In this document: one piece after another, positions 46,759 to 56,358 of the stretch
Position numbering within the stretch: position 1 is the first letter of the stretch
Layout: each line of letters begins with the position of its first letter
Assembly (NCBI GenBank): GCA_027972325.1
Contig: JAPMOS010000001.1
Location: 1,529,821 to 1,593,820 of the forward strand
Reading direction: 5' to 3'
DNA length: 64,000 nt
From: Paratrimastix pyriformis
Taxonomy: Eukaryota; Preaxostyla; Paratrimastigidae
Translations under genes and position numbers: made by a program
The notes under the pieces: model-generated
The model's database searches: none
The model's input: only the letters and a program-made list of their open reading frames with translations
Told to the model about the DNA's origin: nothing

Positions 46759-48497
46759 GGGCCCTCTGCCCAGGCGCTCCCCCGTGGGTCCCCACGTTAT
46801 CCATCTGCCATGCGGATGGGCTCGTGGTGAATGGGCTCACGCCACCTTTATCGTCGATCCGTCTGTTTTTGTTTACTGATTTCGTTTTGTTGTTGCTGTT
46901 CATGCGTTGTTCATGTTCCCGTTGATGTTGTTGTTGTTGTTGTTGTTGTGTTTGTGTTTGTGTTTGTGTTTGCCTTGTTTTGCCCCATTTTCGCTCGGTT
47001 TTGGTTTTATTCTTCATCCGTACATTATTTTTGGTATGATCCTAGCTCGGTCGGTCGGTCGTTTTCATTTTGGCCTGCGCTCCCGCTCCCGCTCCCGCTC
47101 CCGCAACCCCTCCATCCATCCCGGTTTGGTTCGGGGTGTTCCCGTCTTGTCTTGTCTTGTTCGCTGAGGTCTCTCGCCTCATCATGCTCGCCGCCATCCC
47201 TCTGATTGACCCGCACGCACACCTCCCTCGGTGGACCCGCATTTGTTGCAGTCGTTGTCGTTGTTAAGTTGTTTCTTCTTTTTTCCTTTTGCATATCGCC
47301 CTCCCTGTTGGTGTCTGGGATGCGCCTCCGCCGCCCCTCCTCCCCCCATTTGCCCCCCTCATCCAAGGGGCGGCCCGGACGCACCTTTGCCAATCGGAAT
47401 GCTACCCCCCCCCCCCCCCCCCCCCCTTCCCTCCCTCCGCGCTTTCCTCGGCTGCTGGCTGCTGGCACGCCTGCAAGCAGGCAGCGCCCACCTCCTTTTC
47501 TGTTGCTGTTGCTGTTGCGTGTGGGGTTCCGTGTGGTGTGGGGTTCCGTGGTTCCCTTTCTGTTGGGCTTCCTTGAGCTCCCCCCAACCCCAACCCTCCC
47601 CCGCCGTGCCGACGGGTCGCTGGCTGGACCCCTGCATATGCGCATTCGTCACCCACCCTGCCCAGGACAGCCCGCACGCACATCCTTGGCCGCCGAGGCC
47701 CACAAAAATCAAAGAAAATCAAAAAAAGAAAAAGAAAATTCCCTCTGCTTCTGCTCTTCTGCTCGACGTGTTCCGCTGTTCATTTTTCTTTCATTTTGTT
47801 TTTCATTTTGTTGAAACTTTCTTTGACGGTTGGTTGGCGTCTTTTGTTTTGGTTTTGTTTTTGGCTTTTGGCCGCCGCTGCCCTTTCCCTACCTTTGGGT
47901 TGGCCCCTGTGCCCCCGCCTCCCTCCCCGTCTTCGCCGAGACGGGCGGGGGTGCGAGGCACGGGCCCACCTCCCCCCAGCCCCGACCGGGAAGGGAGGCC
48001 TTCCGCTTGTCCCCATGCTGGTTGTTGCCCAGTTGTTTGTTTGCGTTCCTTTCCGGCCCCTCCCCTCCCGGCCCCCCCCCCGGCCCCACCGAGACGCAAC
48101 CACCCCACCGAGACGCTCATCCGCCGTTCCCGCTCGCTTGGCCTTCGCCCGCTGCCTTTTCGCCCCCCCCCCCCCCCCCCCCCCCCTGCTGGATCGAGGG
48201 GGAAGCGTGCAAGGCCGTCAGCCCGCATTATTTACCGGTTGCCGCTTTGGACCGCCCTCGCTTCCCCTCCCCCTCCCTCCCCCTCCCTCCCCCTCCCTCC
48301 CTCCCCCTCCCGTCCGAATCTGGCTCGTGGCTCCTCCTCTCTTGTAGTTTTCAGCAGCAGCATCTTCTCTCTCTCATCTCTCTCTCTGGCTCCTCTCGAA
48401 ACAGGGTTTTCTTCGTTTTTGACGCCGCTCCTTCGGGTCCCCGGGCGGGCGGGGCGGGGCGGGCGGGGCGGGGCGGAGGGAACCCTCGAGCCTCATC
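46759..48497. other. 1.7-kb gene-free, pyrimidine-rich block
   Basis: Between the RRM gene (plus) and STE24 (minus), convergent. The plus strand is T/C-rich throughout, with (GTT)n and (GTTTGT)n near 46930-46972, C homopolymers at about 47406-47426 and 48163-48186, and CTCCC arrays near 48260-48310. Long open frames are low-complexity and have no splice-consistent start. Most likely a long 3' UTR of the RRM gene or an unannotated transcript. Confidence 0.55.
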
Positions 48498-50397
48498 TTA
48501 GTTGGCCCCTCCGCGGCCGGCTGGGGCTGCTCCTCGCGGGGCACCGGCATCGGGGCGGGGCGCGTCCTCGGCCATCAGCTGGGCCGCCGTCCGCTCGGCG
48601 GGGGCGCCGACGGGGCTCTTGGGCCGGGGCTGCCAGCCCAAGGCCCGGAGCCGCTCGAGCAGGGTCGGGTGCGAGTAGTGGTACATCGAGTACCTGCCCG
48701 CCCCGCCCGCCCCGCCCGCCCCGCCCGCCCCGCCCGCCCGCCCCGCCCGCCCCGCCCCCCCGCCCCGCCCCGCCCCGCCCCGCCCGCCCCGCCCCGCCCC
48801 GCAACCGGCCGGCAGCCCAGGAGGAAAAAAAATGGGCAGGAGGAAAAAAATGGGCAGGCCGGCCCATGGGGGCGTGGGGCCATGGGGGCACACACAGGAG
48901 CGGAGGGCCTGACAGACAGCCAATCGGGGTTCATGTTGCCCTTGTTCTGCACCGAGATGGCCACCAGCCCGTCGCCCAGGTCCTGGCTGCGCCCCGCCCA
49001 GCCGCCGCATCATGAGCTCGGTGGGTGGGTCATCCCACACCTCCCCGCGTCCACTCCCCCTCCCCCTCTGCCGTCGCCGCCCTCCGGGCCGAGGGCCCCT
49101 GCCAAAGCCCATGGCGGGGTGGCGCGGGGTGCGGACCTCATCCCGGCCGCGGCTGCGTTGGCGTCGGCTTGGTACTCGAAGCGGCGCGACCAGAGGTTGG
49201 AGAAGAACCCCAGCAGGTGCATGGCCGGCCCGGCCAGCAGGAAGAACGAGGCCAGCCCAACCACGACCTGCCCCCACAGCCCCCGACCGAAACCCCGCGG
49301 CCGCCGGCAAAAAGTGAGCCGAGGGGCCACAACGAGGAGAGGGGTGCGGCGGGGAGGGGCACAGGGAGGGGCACAGGGAGAGAAGGGAGGCCGCCGGACG
49401 GGGCGCTCGTTGTGGAAGCCGAGGGCCGTGTAGAGGACGGGCAGGTTGACGGCCCGGGCGAAGAGCGCCAGCATGCCCAGCATCACCAGGGCCAGCACGC
49501 CCAGCCGCTTCCACAGGTGCCCGTGCAGCCAGTGGCCGACTTCGTGCACTGGACCCGCCCAGCCCCAGCCCCAGCCCCAGCCCCAGCCCCAGCCCCAGCC
49601 CCAGCCCCAGCCCCAGCCCCAGCCCCAGCCCCAGCCCCAGCCCCAGCCCCAGCCCCAGCCCCAGCCCCAGCACCGTGTGAACGCCCCGAGTCCTGATGCG
49701 GCATGGCGTGGCATGGCGTGGCATGGCGTGGCATGGCGTGGCATGGCGTGGCATGGCGTGGCATGGCGTGGCATGGCGTGGCATGGCATGGCGTGGCATG
49801 GCGTGGCATGGCGTGGCATGGCGTGGCATGGCGTGACATGGCGTGGTATGTGGGTGTGGGGTGGCGGACTGAGGACGGCCAGGAGCGGGCCGAGGGAGAG
49901 CTGGGCCAGCAGGGTGTCGTAGAGGACCACCCGCTTGTTCTTCAGGAACCCGAAGAAGAACCTGCAGCCACCCCACGGCCGCCGACCACCGGATGGCCAT
50001 CAGGCCCCACCAGAGGCAGAGGGGATGGGAGGGATGGGGTGGGAGGCCGGGGGGGGGGGGGGGGGGCGGACGTTGCTGTGGGCCGAGCGGGTCGACCCGT
50101 CCATCTGGTAGACCTCCGTCAGCGGGAAGTGCGCCTGCGGACGGGAGCCCGCCCCAAGGGGATGGAGGGAGGGAGGGAGATGGAGGGAGGGAGATGTGAG
50201 GAAGAGGCCGAGGGGCGGGCAGCTTGGGGACAGGATGGGGCCGGGCGGGTCGGGACTGACGGCCAGCTCCTCGATGGCCGAGCGAACCCGGCCCGGGGGG
50301 AGCTTGGTGAACTTGTTGAAGAGGGGCGCCAGCAGGGTGGGGTAGATCAGATTGACCAGGAACATGAACCCGATCACCAGCAGCCACACCCCTGCAC

Positions 50398-50446
<49 letters not shown>

Positions 50447-51322
50447 CCCGACCAGAGCCCCCAAACGCCAGCGTCAGCCCAGCCGGTTGGAAAGTCAGCA
50501 ATCAGGACCCGGTGCGGGGGAGCAGCCGGCGGACAGAGGAAGAAGAACTCGCCCCCGACGCGGCGCTTGACGAGCCACAGCAGGGCCACCATCAGGGGGC
50601 CCGACAGGACCAGGTCCAGCAGGGACTGCTTGCCCAGGTCCACAAAGAATTGCTGCCCGAGACGCGAAGGCGTGACGGTGCCCGGCAAGTGCAGTGCGGA
50701 AACAGACTTTCAGGGTCATCTTGTTGAACCCGAACCGCTCCTCGAGGACAAAGTGCTGGTACAACCCGAAGGGGATGCCCACCAGGCCCTCGTAAAAGTC
50801 GTAGATGATCGAGGCGACCAGCGACCGAACCAACTAGGGGGTGGGTGGGTGGGGGGGGGGGGGGGGGAGGGGGTGGAGCAGAAAATCTCGAAGAGGAAAA
50901 AACAAGCGGCAGTCGCCGACCTCTCGGTCGGGGTCGATGGAAGCGGCAGCCATAACCTTACCGGCGAGGCTCCAAACAAAAGGAAGCGCTCCAAACAAAA
51001 GGAAGCACACCGACTCGGTCAAACTGAAAAGACTCTGGACAAAGCCAAAGCGGGACTTGGCCAACGAATACTGCAGAAGAAGAAATAATGAGATTTAGAA
51101 AAAGCTCAGTCACTACAATACCTCTTGGGATTGCCAAAAATCTTTTTCTTCGATAACCCCAACCAGCTGCGGCGGCAGTTTCTTCACACGGAAATTCAGG
51201 TGCTGCCGGACGTCGAGGTACAGTTCGAATACCCCGGCAGCCAGAACAAACCCCACCATCGTGTGGAGGACCCCTGACGGGGAGAGTGAAGCAGCCAAGG
51301 TGGAGAGGAGCAGCACCGTCAT
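48498..51322 (-). CDS. STE24: STE24 / ZMPSTE24-type CaaX prenyl protease
   Basis: Zinc metalloprotease of the ER and nuclear membrane that removes the aaX tripeptide from prenylated proteins. The start at 51322 gives [17 protein letters not shown]. Collinear family blocks are [89 protein letters not shown] and [19 protein letters not shown]. The catalytic HEVGHW is next: an HExxH site whose exon starts only one or two residues upstream, after a huge repeat intron. Then come [12 protein letters not shown], the third zinc ligand in [22 protein letters not shown] and [12 protein letters not shown]. The stop is at 48498-48500. Membrane helices are present, and all zinc residues are intact, so it should be active. 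Likely clients include the CaaX-ended GTPase and DnaJ in this window. Confidence 0.92.
48692..48802. repeat. Intronic (CCCGCCCGC)-type array
   Basis: Degenerate CCCGCCCCGCC units in the last intron of STE24, followed by two near-identical 22-bp copies of a GGAGGAAAAAAAATGGGCAGG segment (48820-48856). Confidence 0.8.
49555..49848. repeat. Intronic arrays (CCAGCC)n and (GGCATGGCGT)n
   Basis: About 19 hexamers (49557-49670) followed by about 15 decamers (49700-49848) within one STE24 intron. Its acceptor sits right at the catalytic HExxH exon. Confidence 0.9.
50398..50447. repeat. Intronic (CGCA)n tetranucleotide array
   Basis: About twelve copies in STE24, after the exon encoding [12 protein letters not shown] and before the one encoding [11 protein letters not shown]. 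Confidence 0.85.
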
Positions 51323-51447
51323 CGTGTCGAAATTGGCTACTTTGCCCCGGTTCTCCTGTCAAGCATGTCATTGTTGTAGTTGGTGCCCGCGCCAGCGGGG
51401 GCGTATATAAGGAGAATCGGGGAGTCGAGTATTAGTGTTTCGAGAAG
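51323..51447 (+). promoter_or_regulatory. Divergent promoter with TATA box for the LysM gene
   Basis: TATATAA at 51404-51410, 37 bp before the LysM start codon at 51448. This is the clearest TATA box in the window. The same 125-bp gap must serve STE24 on the other strand. Confidence 0.65.
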
Positions 51448-52592
51448 ATGAAAATCGCCTTTTTGATTCTCGTTTTCGGAATCGTCTTTGCCCAGGAACA
51501 GGTCGCCAACGATTGTGCCACCCAGTGCAAGGTCTCGAGGAGCCCACTGCTTCTCTGATGCGGAAACATTAACATCATTCTTTCTTTTCCTCAGACTCAA
51601 TTGCGCTCTCAGGTGGAACAACTGTACCAACAATGCCGCTCGCAGTGCAGCTCGAATGATGTCAAGTGCCTGCGGAGCTGCGGCCAGATGCCTATGATGA
51701 AACTTCTTCGCGAGTACAATGCCTGCCTGCTGCAGTGCGACCAGAGCCAGGACCAAGATATGCCCGCCCAGGCTCAGCAACCCCAGGAGCCTCAGCAAGA
51801 CCAACAGAATGCCCTGTGGGGTGGCATGTGGGGTGGCATGGGCATGTGGCCCTCGACCTGGGGTATGGGCATGTGGCCCGCCACTTGGGGCATGGGCATG
51901 AACTATGGCTGGGGCCTTCAGGCTGATGACAGCGCCTCCTCGACCATCCAGCAGCAGCAGTCGTCCCAGGACAACATCCCCGTCTGCGTTTTTTTTGCTG
52001 GCCACGATCTCAACACTCCTCCCCCAATAGTACATTGTTCAGAAGGGCGATACCCTGAACAGCATCGCCAAGAAGTTCAGCATCCAGCCGGAGGACGTCC
52101 AGCAGTCGAACCCCACCTTCATGGGCAAGGGCCTCAAGGAGAAGCTCCCCGCCGGCCAGATCATCGTCATCCCCGCCGATGCGGTCATGCAGCAGGCCCA
52201 GGCCCAAGCCTTGGCTGCGGATCAGACTGTCCTCCCCCAGGACCAGCTGCCCGCCGACCAGCAGGCCGTTGACGACGAGCAGAACCCGCTGTGGGTCCGT
52301 CCCCCTTTGTGGCCCACCTCGGCTGCCTGTTCGGTGCCCTCTTGCGATGGCCAAGTCCTGACCTTCCGTGCCTTGCCCCTCCTTCCCACAGTATCCCTAT
52401 GGCTATCGGTACCGGTACCCCTACCCCTACGGCTACGGCTACGGCTACCCCTACGGATACGGCTATGGCTACCCCTACGGATACGGCTATGGCTACCCCT
52501 ACGGCTACGGCTATGGCTACCCCTACCCTTACTCGTACGGCTACGGCTACCCCTACCCCTACTCGTACGGCTACCCCTACCGCTACTATTAG
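51448..52592 (+). CDS. Secreted LysM protein with Tyr/Gly/Pro repeat tail
   Basis: Four exons with clean phase-0 junctions (donors GTCTCG, GTCTGC and GTCCGT). A signal peptide, MKIAFLILVFGIVFAQEQ, starts at 51448. A Cys-rich helical segment (CATQCK, LYQQCRSQCSSNDVKCLRSC, NACLLQCD) has eight or more Cys in CxxxC spacing. A Met/Trp/Gly run follows (GGMWGGMGMWPSTWGMGMWP). The LysM domain is YIVQKGDTLNSIAKKFSIQP then LPAGQIIVIP, matching the glycan-binding LysM fold. The last exon is almost entirely YPYGYGYG-type repeats ending in SYGYPYRYY, stop 52590-52592. LysM binds N-acetylglucosamine polymers, so a cell-surface, cyst-wall or capture role is inferred. The tail resembles structural or adhesive proteins in composition only. 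Confidence 0.85.
52390..52589 (+). repeat. Coding Tyr-Gly-Tyr-Pro minisatellite
   Basis: About 18-24-bp units (TACCCCTACGGATACGGCTA and variants) forming the last LysM exon. The third-position differences preserve the peptide, which argues for selection on protein sequence. Confidence 0.8.
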
Positions 52593-52982
52593 GCTCGTTA
52601 TCTTGAAACAGGTGATCTTGACTGACTCCACGACGGGGGGGGACGGGAGATGGAGGAGGAGGAGGAGGAGGAGGGCCCTCCGTAACGGTGCGCCGCCGCC
52701 AGAATAGAGTTGCACGAAAAAAGTTGCTTTCTTCTTCTTTTTTCTTTCTCCACTTTCTTTCTTCTTTTTTTTCTCCACCCAAGAAAGACCTCTCGCCTCG
52801 AGTCCCAGACGGTCCCTCGTGCACAAACGCAACGACAAAAAATTTACTTTTTTCTTTCTCACTTTCTTTTTTCTTTCTCCACTTCTTTCTCCTTTTTTAC
52901 AACTTTCGTGCAACTCTAATTCGCGTTGTGTCGCGACTGCCCGCTTCCGGCCGGTCCAGCGGGTGGCCTCGTGTGGGGCCGC
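52593..52982. other. Convergent intergenic region carrying an inverted-repeat element
   Basis: 390 bp between the LysM stop and the FAM76 stop. The first 110 bp include a GGA array (52650-52672); the rest is the inverted-repeat element described separately. Confidence 0.6.
52706..52917. mobile_element. MITE-like 212-bp inverted-repeat element (candidate)
   Basis: The termini are perfect 14-bp inverted repeats (AGAGTTGCACGAAA at 52706-52719 against TTTCGTGCAACTCT at 52904-52917), extendable to 18 bp with a 3-bp gap, and flanked by AAT on both sides (52703-52705, 52918-52920), as a target-site duplication would be. The interior is T/C-rich with no frame. Only one copy is seen, so it may instead be a shared 3'-end element of the two convergent genes. 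Confidence 0.4.
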
Positions 52983-55900
52983 TCAAAGAGGAGGCTCCAC
53001 GGTCTTGGGGCCGCGCTGCAGCAGCCGCTTGCTGATGGGAGGGGCACAGCGTGAGGCGAGGCATGCCACCGAGAGAGGGGGAGGGGGGCTGTCGGACAGA
53101 CTTTTCCCGCTGCAGGGCGGCCAGGTTCTCCTGGAGGACGCGCACCGTCTCGGCGCTCTTCCGGCGGGCATCGTCCACGGCAGCCCGGTTGTCCCGCTCC
53201 AGCTGCCCCAAACCCACCAGCGGCGACGGGGGAGCGGCGCCAAGGTTCATTTTAGCGGGGTTGAGGGAGAGGTCGGGGCGGCCGGGGGAGGGCAGACCTG
53301 GGTGATGCGGCCCTTGAGGTCGCCGATCTCGCCGTCCTGCCCGCCACCCGCCAGCCGACATGCAGCGAGGCGACAGCAGCAGCCCAGCAACATCCCCAGG
53401 GTGCGACATGAAGGGACGGGCGATGGGCAGGGGTGGGGAGGGTGCGAGGGGAGGGGCGCTGCGGGGTGGAGACCTTCTCCATGAGGTCGCGGGTCCTGCT
53501 CTGCAGCTCCCGCCTGAGGCTCTCCAGGCGCTGCTGGGCCTGCAATCCGCCCGACACAAGGAGACCCGATCGGGATGCCCCGTGAGGCGGCGTCCCTCGC
53601 TTCTGCGACCCCAGGACCTGGAAGGCGGGGAGGGGGAGGGGGGAGGAGGGAGGGGAGGGAGGGAGGGGAGGGAGGGAGGGGGGGGGATGGAGGGAAGGGG
53701 AGGAGGGCAACCTCGGAGAGGTCGGCCTTGGCGCGCTCCAGAGCCGGGTGCAAGTCCTCGGGCTGCCCAGCCGGCAGGACCGGACCACCAGGTGAGCCAA
53801 GACCACCGGGTGAGCCAAGACCACCGGTGAGCCAAGACCACCGGGTGAGCCAAGACCACCGGGTGAGCCAAGACCACCGGGTGAGCCAAGACCACCGAGC
53901 GGCGGCCGGGCGGGCGAGCGAGCCAAGACAAAACACCTCGGCATCCCCAGTGCGGGGGCCGGGGCCGGGGCCGGGGCCGGGGGCCGGGGCCGGGGGCTGG
54001 GGCCGGGGCCGGGGCCGGGGCCGGGGCCGGGGCCGGGGGCCGGGGGCCGGGGCCGGGGCCGGGGTCCGTGAGCAGGGCAGGGCGGACCGTGTCATCTTCC
54101 TGCTGGCGGGGGCCGGGCCCGAGCCGGCCGAGGGAGCCTGCTCGCCCTCGATGGAGGCCTCCCCCTCGGGTCCGGGGCCTGACCGGCGGCGCTTCTCGGT
54201 GCGGCTCTGCTCGTGCTGCCGCCGCTTGTACCGACGCGCACACAGGATGCAAAGGTCCATCCCCCCAACCTGCAGCCCCGCCCCGCCCCCCGTCCCGCCC
54301 CGAGAGCGGTGGGCCTCGATCCCGAGTCCGTTTGGCGACAGCCGGCAGGGAGGCCAGCCCAGGGGTCGCCGCATGAAGGGCGATGCCCCGGGAGGGTCGC
54401 GGACCTTGGCCCGCTTGGCCTGGGGCTTGGGGAAAGCGCACCGGAGCCCGCACGACTGGCAGACGATGGGCGCCCCGTACCTGACGCCAACCACACAGTA
54501 GCCACAGCAGAGCAGCCCACAGCAGAGCAGCCACAGGCGTGCAGGCAGAGGGCAGAGGGCAGAGGGCAGAGGGCAGAGGGCAGAGGGCAGAGGGCAGAGG
54601 GCAGAGGGCAGAGGGCAGAGGGCAGAGGGCAGAGGGCAGAGGGTGGCGGTCAAGTGAGGACGAAGCGGGGCAGCGGGGCAGCGGGGCAGCGGGGCAGCGG
54701 GGCAGCGGGGCAGCGGGGCAGCGGGCAGCGGGGCAGCGGGGCAGCGGGGCAGCGGGGCAGCGGGGCAGCGGGCAGCGGGGCAGCGGGGCAGCGGGGCAGC
54801 GGGGCAGCGGGCAGCGGGGCAGCGGGGCCAGCATGGTCCGGGGGCGGACCGCTCTTCCTCCTGCCGGCAGGATGTGCACCGGGTGCCGATGAAGGCCGAC
54901 ATCTGGCCGCAGTACTGGCACCTGCCCGGCCCCACAGACGGCCCACAGGCGGCCCCCAGACGAAGGCGCAAGATGAGTGGGGGAGAAGCACAGGGCAGGG
55001 CAGGGCAGGGCAGGGCAGGGCAGGGCAGGGCAGGGCAGGGCAGGGCAGGGCAGGGCAGGGCAGGGCAGGGCAGGGCAGGCAGGGCAGGGCAGGCAGGGCA
55101 GGGCAGGGCAGGGCAGGGCAGGGCAGGGCAGGGCAGGGCAGGGCAGGCAGGGCAGGGCAGGGCAGGGCAGGGCAGGGCAGGGCAGGGCAGGGCAGGGGCA
55201 GGGCATGACGGACTGCTGGGGGTTCCCGTAGACGGCGATGTTCTCCCTGCAGTCCTCGCAGATGGGCTGCACACGAGCGCGGGGAGCCACGGGGAGCCAA
55301 TGCGAGCCATGGGGAATGTCAATGTGAGCACGGGGGATGTCAATGCGAGCCACGTGGGATGTCAATGTGAGCACGGGGGATGTCATTGCGAGCACGGGGG
55401 ATGTCAAAATGAGCCGCAAGCGCTGAAGAAGACGGGGGGCGGGCCAGTGGCGGGGGGCGGGGCAGCGACCTGGGGGCTGCTCTGGTCGCGTGCCAGCTGG
55501 TGGAAGTCGATGTGGCAGTAGGCGCAGTCCTTCCGGGGCAGGGCCTTCATGCAGCCGGGGCAGATGCGCTCGCCGCCCGACCCGTCGACGGCCACCCGGG
55601 CGCAGCTGAGGCAGGCCCGCTTGGAGGGGACCCCACCGGGGGACGGAGGGCCGCCCGACGGGGCAGCTGCGGGGCCGGCAGGGAGCCCCGATCGGCTGTG
55701 GTGCCTGTGGTTGGGGGCCCCGGAGGCGGCAGGCGGGGTGATGGCGGGCGAGCTCGCGGGGGAGCCCGTGGGTGGGGAGGGCGCCGGCGGGGTGGGGTGG
55801 GGTGGGCTCGGTGCGACGCCGGCTGCCTCCGTTGGCTGTCCCATCATTTGGTAGCCCCCCTGCACTTGCTGCGGTGTGAAGGGGGTCGTGGGCACCCCAG

Positions 55901-56045
55901 GAAAACTCTGAAAGGGAATGGTCGGCGACACCATGGAGATCGCGGAAATTGAAGGATAAGGTGGTGGTGGTGGTGGTGGTGGTGGTGGTGGTGGTGGTGG
56001 AGATGCCGCCGTCAATGGAGAGATGAATGCAGGCTGGCTACTCAT
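52983..56045 (-). CDS. FAM76 family protein
   Basis: Homologue of animal FAM76A/B, a nuclear-speckle protein of poorly known function. The ATG at 56045 gives MSSQPAFISP and a Pro-rich N-terminus of about 100 residues not typical of the family. The zinc-ribbon-like region follows family order: ACLSCARVAVDGSGGERICP, CAYCHIDFHQLA, PICEDCRENIAVYGNPQQ, CQYCGQMSAFIGTRCTSC (family CQYCNIIAAFIGNKCQRC), YGAPIVCQSCGLRCAFPK (YGPPQTCEQCKQQCAF), then DLCILCARRYKRRQHEQS. The C-terminal coiled coil comes in short exons (AQQRLESLRRELQSRTRDLM; ETVRVLQENLAALQREK; KRLLQRGPKTVEPPL), stop 52983-52985. Most donors are GTCCG or GTCTG, and introns hold some of the largest repeat arrays of the window. Confidence 0.85.
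53780..54066. repeat. Intronic 18-bp array and (GGGGCC)n
   Basis: About six copies of a GTGAGCCAAGACCACCGG unit (53790-53900), then GGGGCC hexamers with some GGGGGCC (53950-54065), in one FAM76 intron. On the transcript strand the hexamer reads GGCCCC. Confidence 0.9.
54543..54835. repeat. Intronic (GGGCAGA)n and (GGGGCAGC)n arrays
   Basis: About fifteen 7-bp units (54543-54645) then about twenty 8-bp units with some 7-bp copies (54665-54830). Same FAM76 intron, directly downstream of the exon with CQYCGQM on the transcript. Confidence 0.9.
54993..55205. repeat. Intronic (GGGCA)n pentanucleotide array
   Basis: About 40 copies with a few 4-bp slips. FAM76 intron between the CEDCRENIAVYGNPQQ and CQYCGQM exons. 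Confidence 0.9.
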
Positions 56046-56358
56046 CCCTCCCCCAAGATCCACATCTTCTGGGGGAGGAGGTGGGGGCGGTGCATTCGGG
56101 GGAAGTGGCGGGGAAGTGGCGGGGGTGGAGGTGCCGCATCCTAGGAAAATTTTATGTGCAACAACGACGACCAGCAAAATAATCAAACCATTGGTGGAGT
56201 TGGTTGAACCACTGGGTAACAAATGCAAAACCCAGTCGCGTTGGTCGAGCGACTTTTTACTGAAAGACCTGTGAATGAGGCTAAGCAATATGTTGACGAT
56301 GTTCGGTCCGTTTTGAAACGAGAGAATTTTTGTTTGATCAGACTCACCCCGACGATGC
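56046..56358. promoter_or_regulatory. Divergent promoter region of FAM76 and COG1
   Basis: 313 bp, AT-rich toward the COG1 side. The minus strand has an acceptor-like TTTTCCTAG at about 56140, so FAM76 may have an upstream exon. No TATA box is convincing. Confidence 0.45.

Noticed and set aside
47230-49015. Nearly 600-codon plus-strand frame.
   Set aside because: It is Pro/Phe/Cys-rich low-complexity sequence, and its end is antisense to well-conserved STE24 exons.
49700-49848. Regularly spaced decamers that might suggest a CRISPR-like or satellite array.
   Set aside because: No unique spacers, and the units are head-to-tail within an intron of a eukaryotic gene. No cas genes are present.
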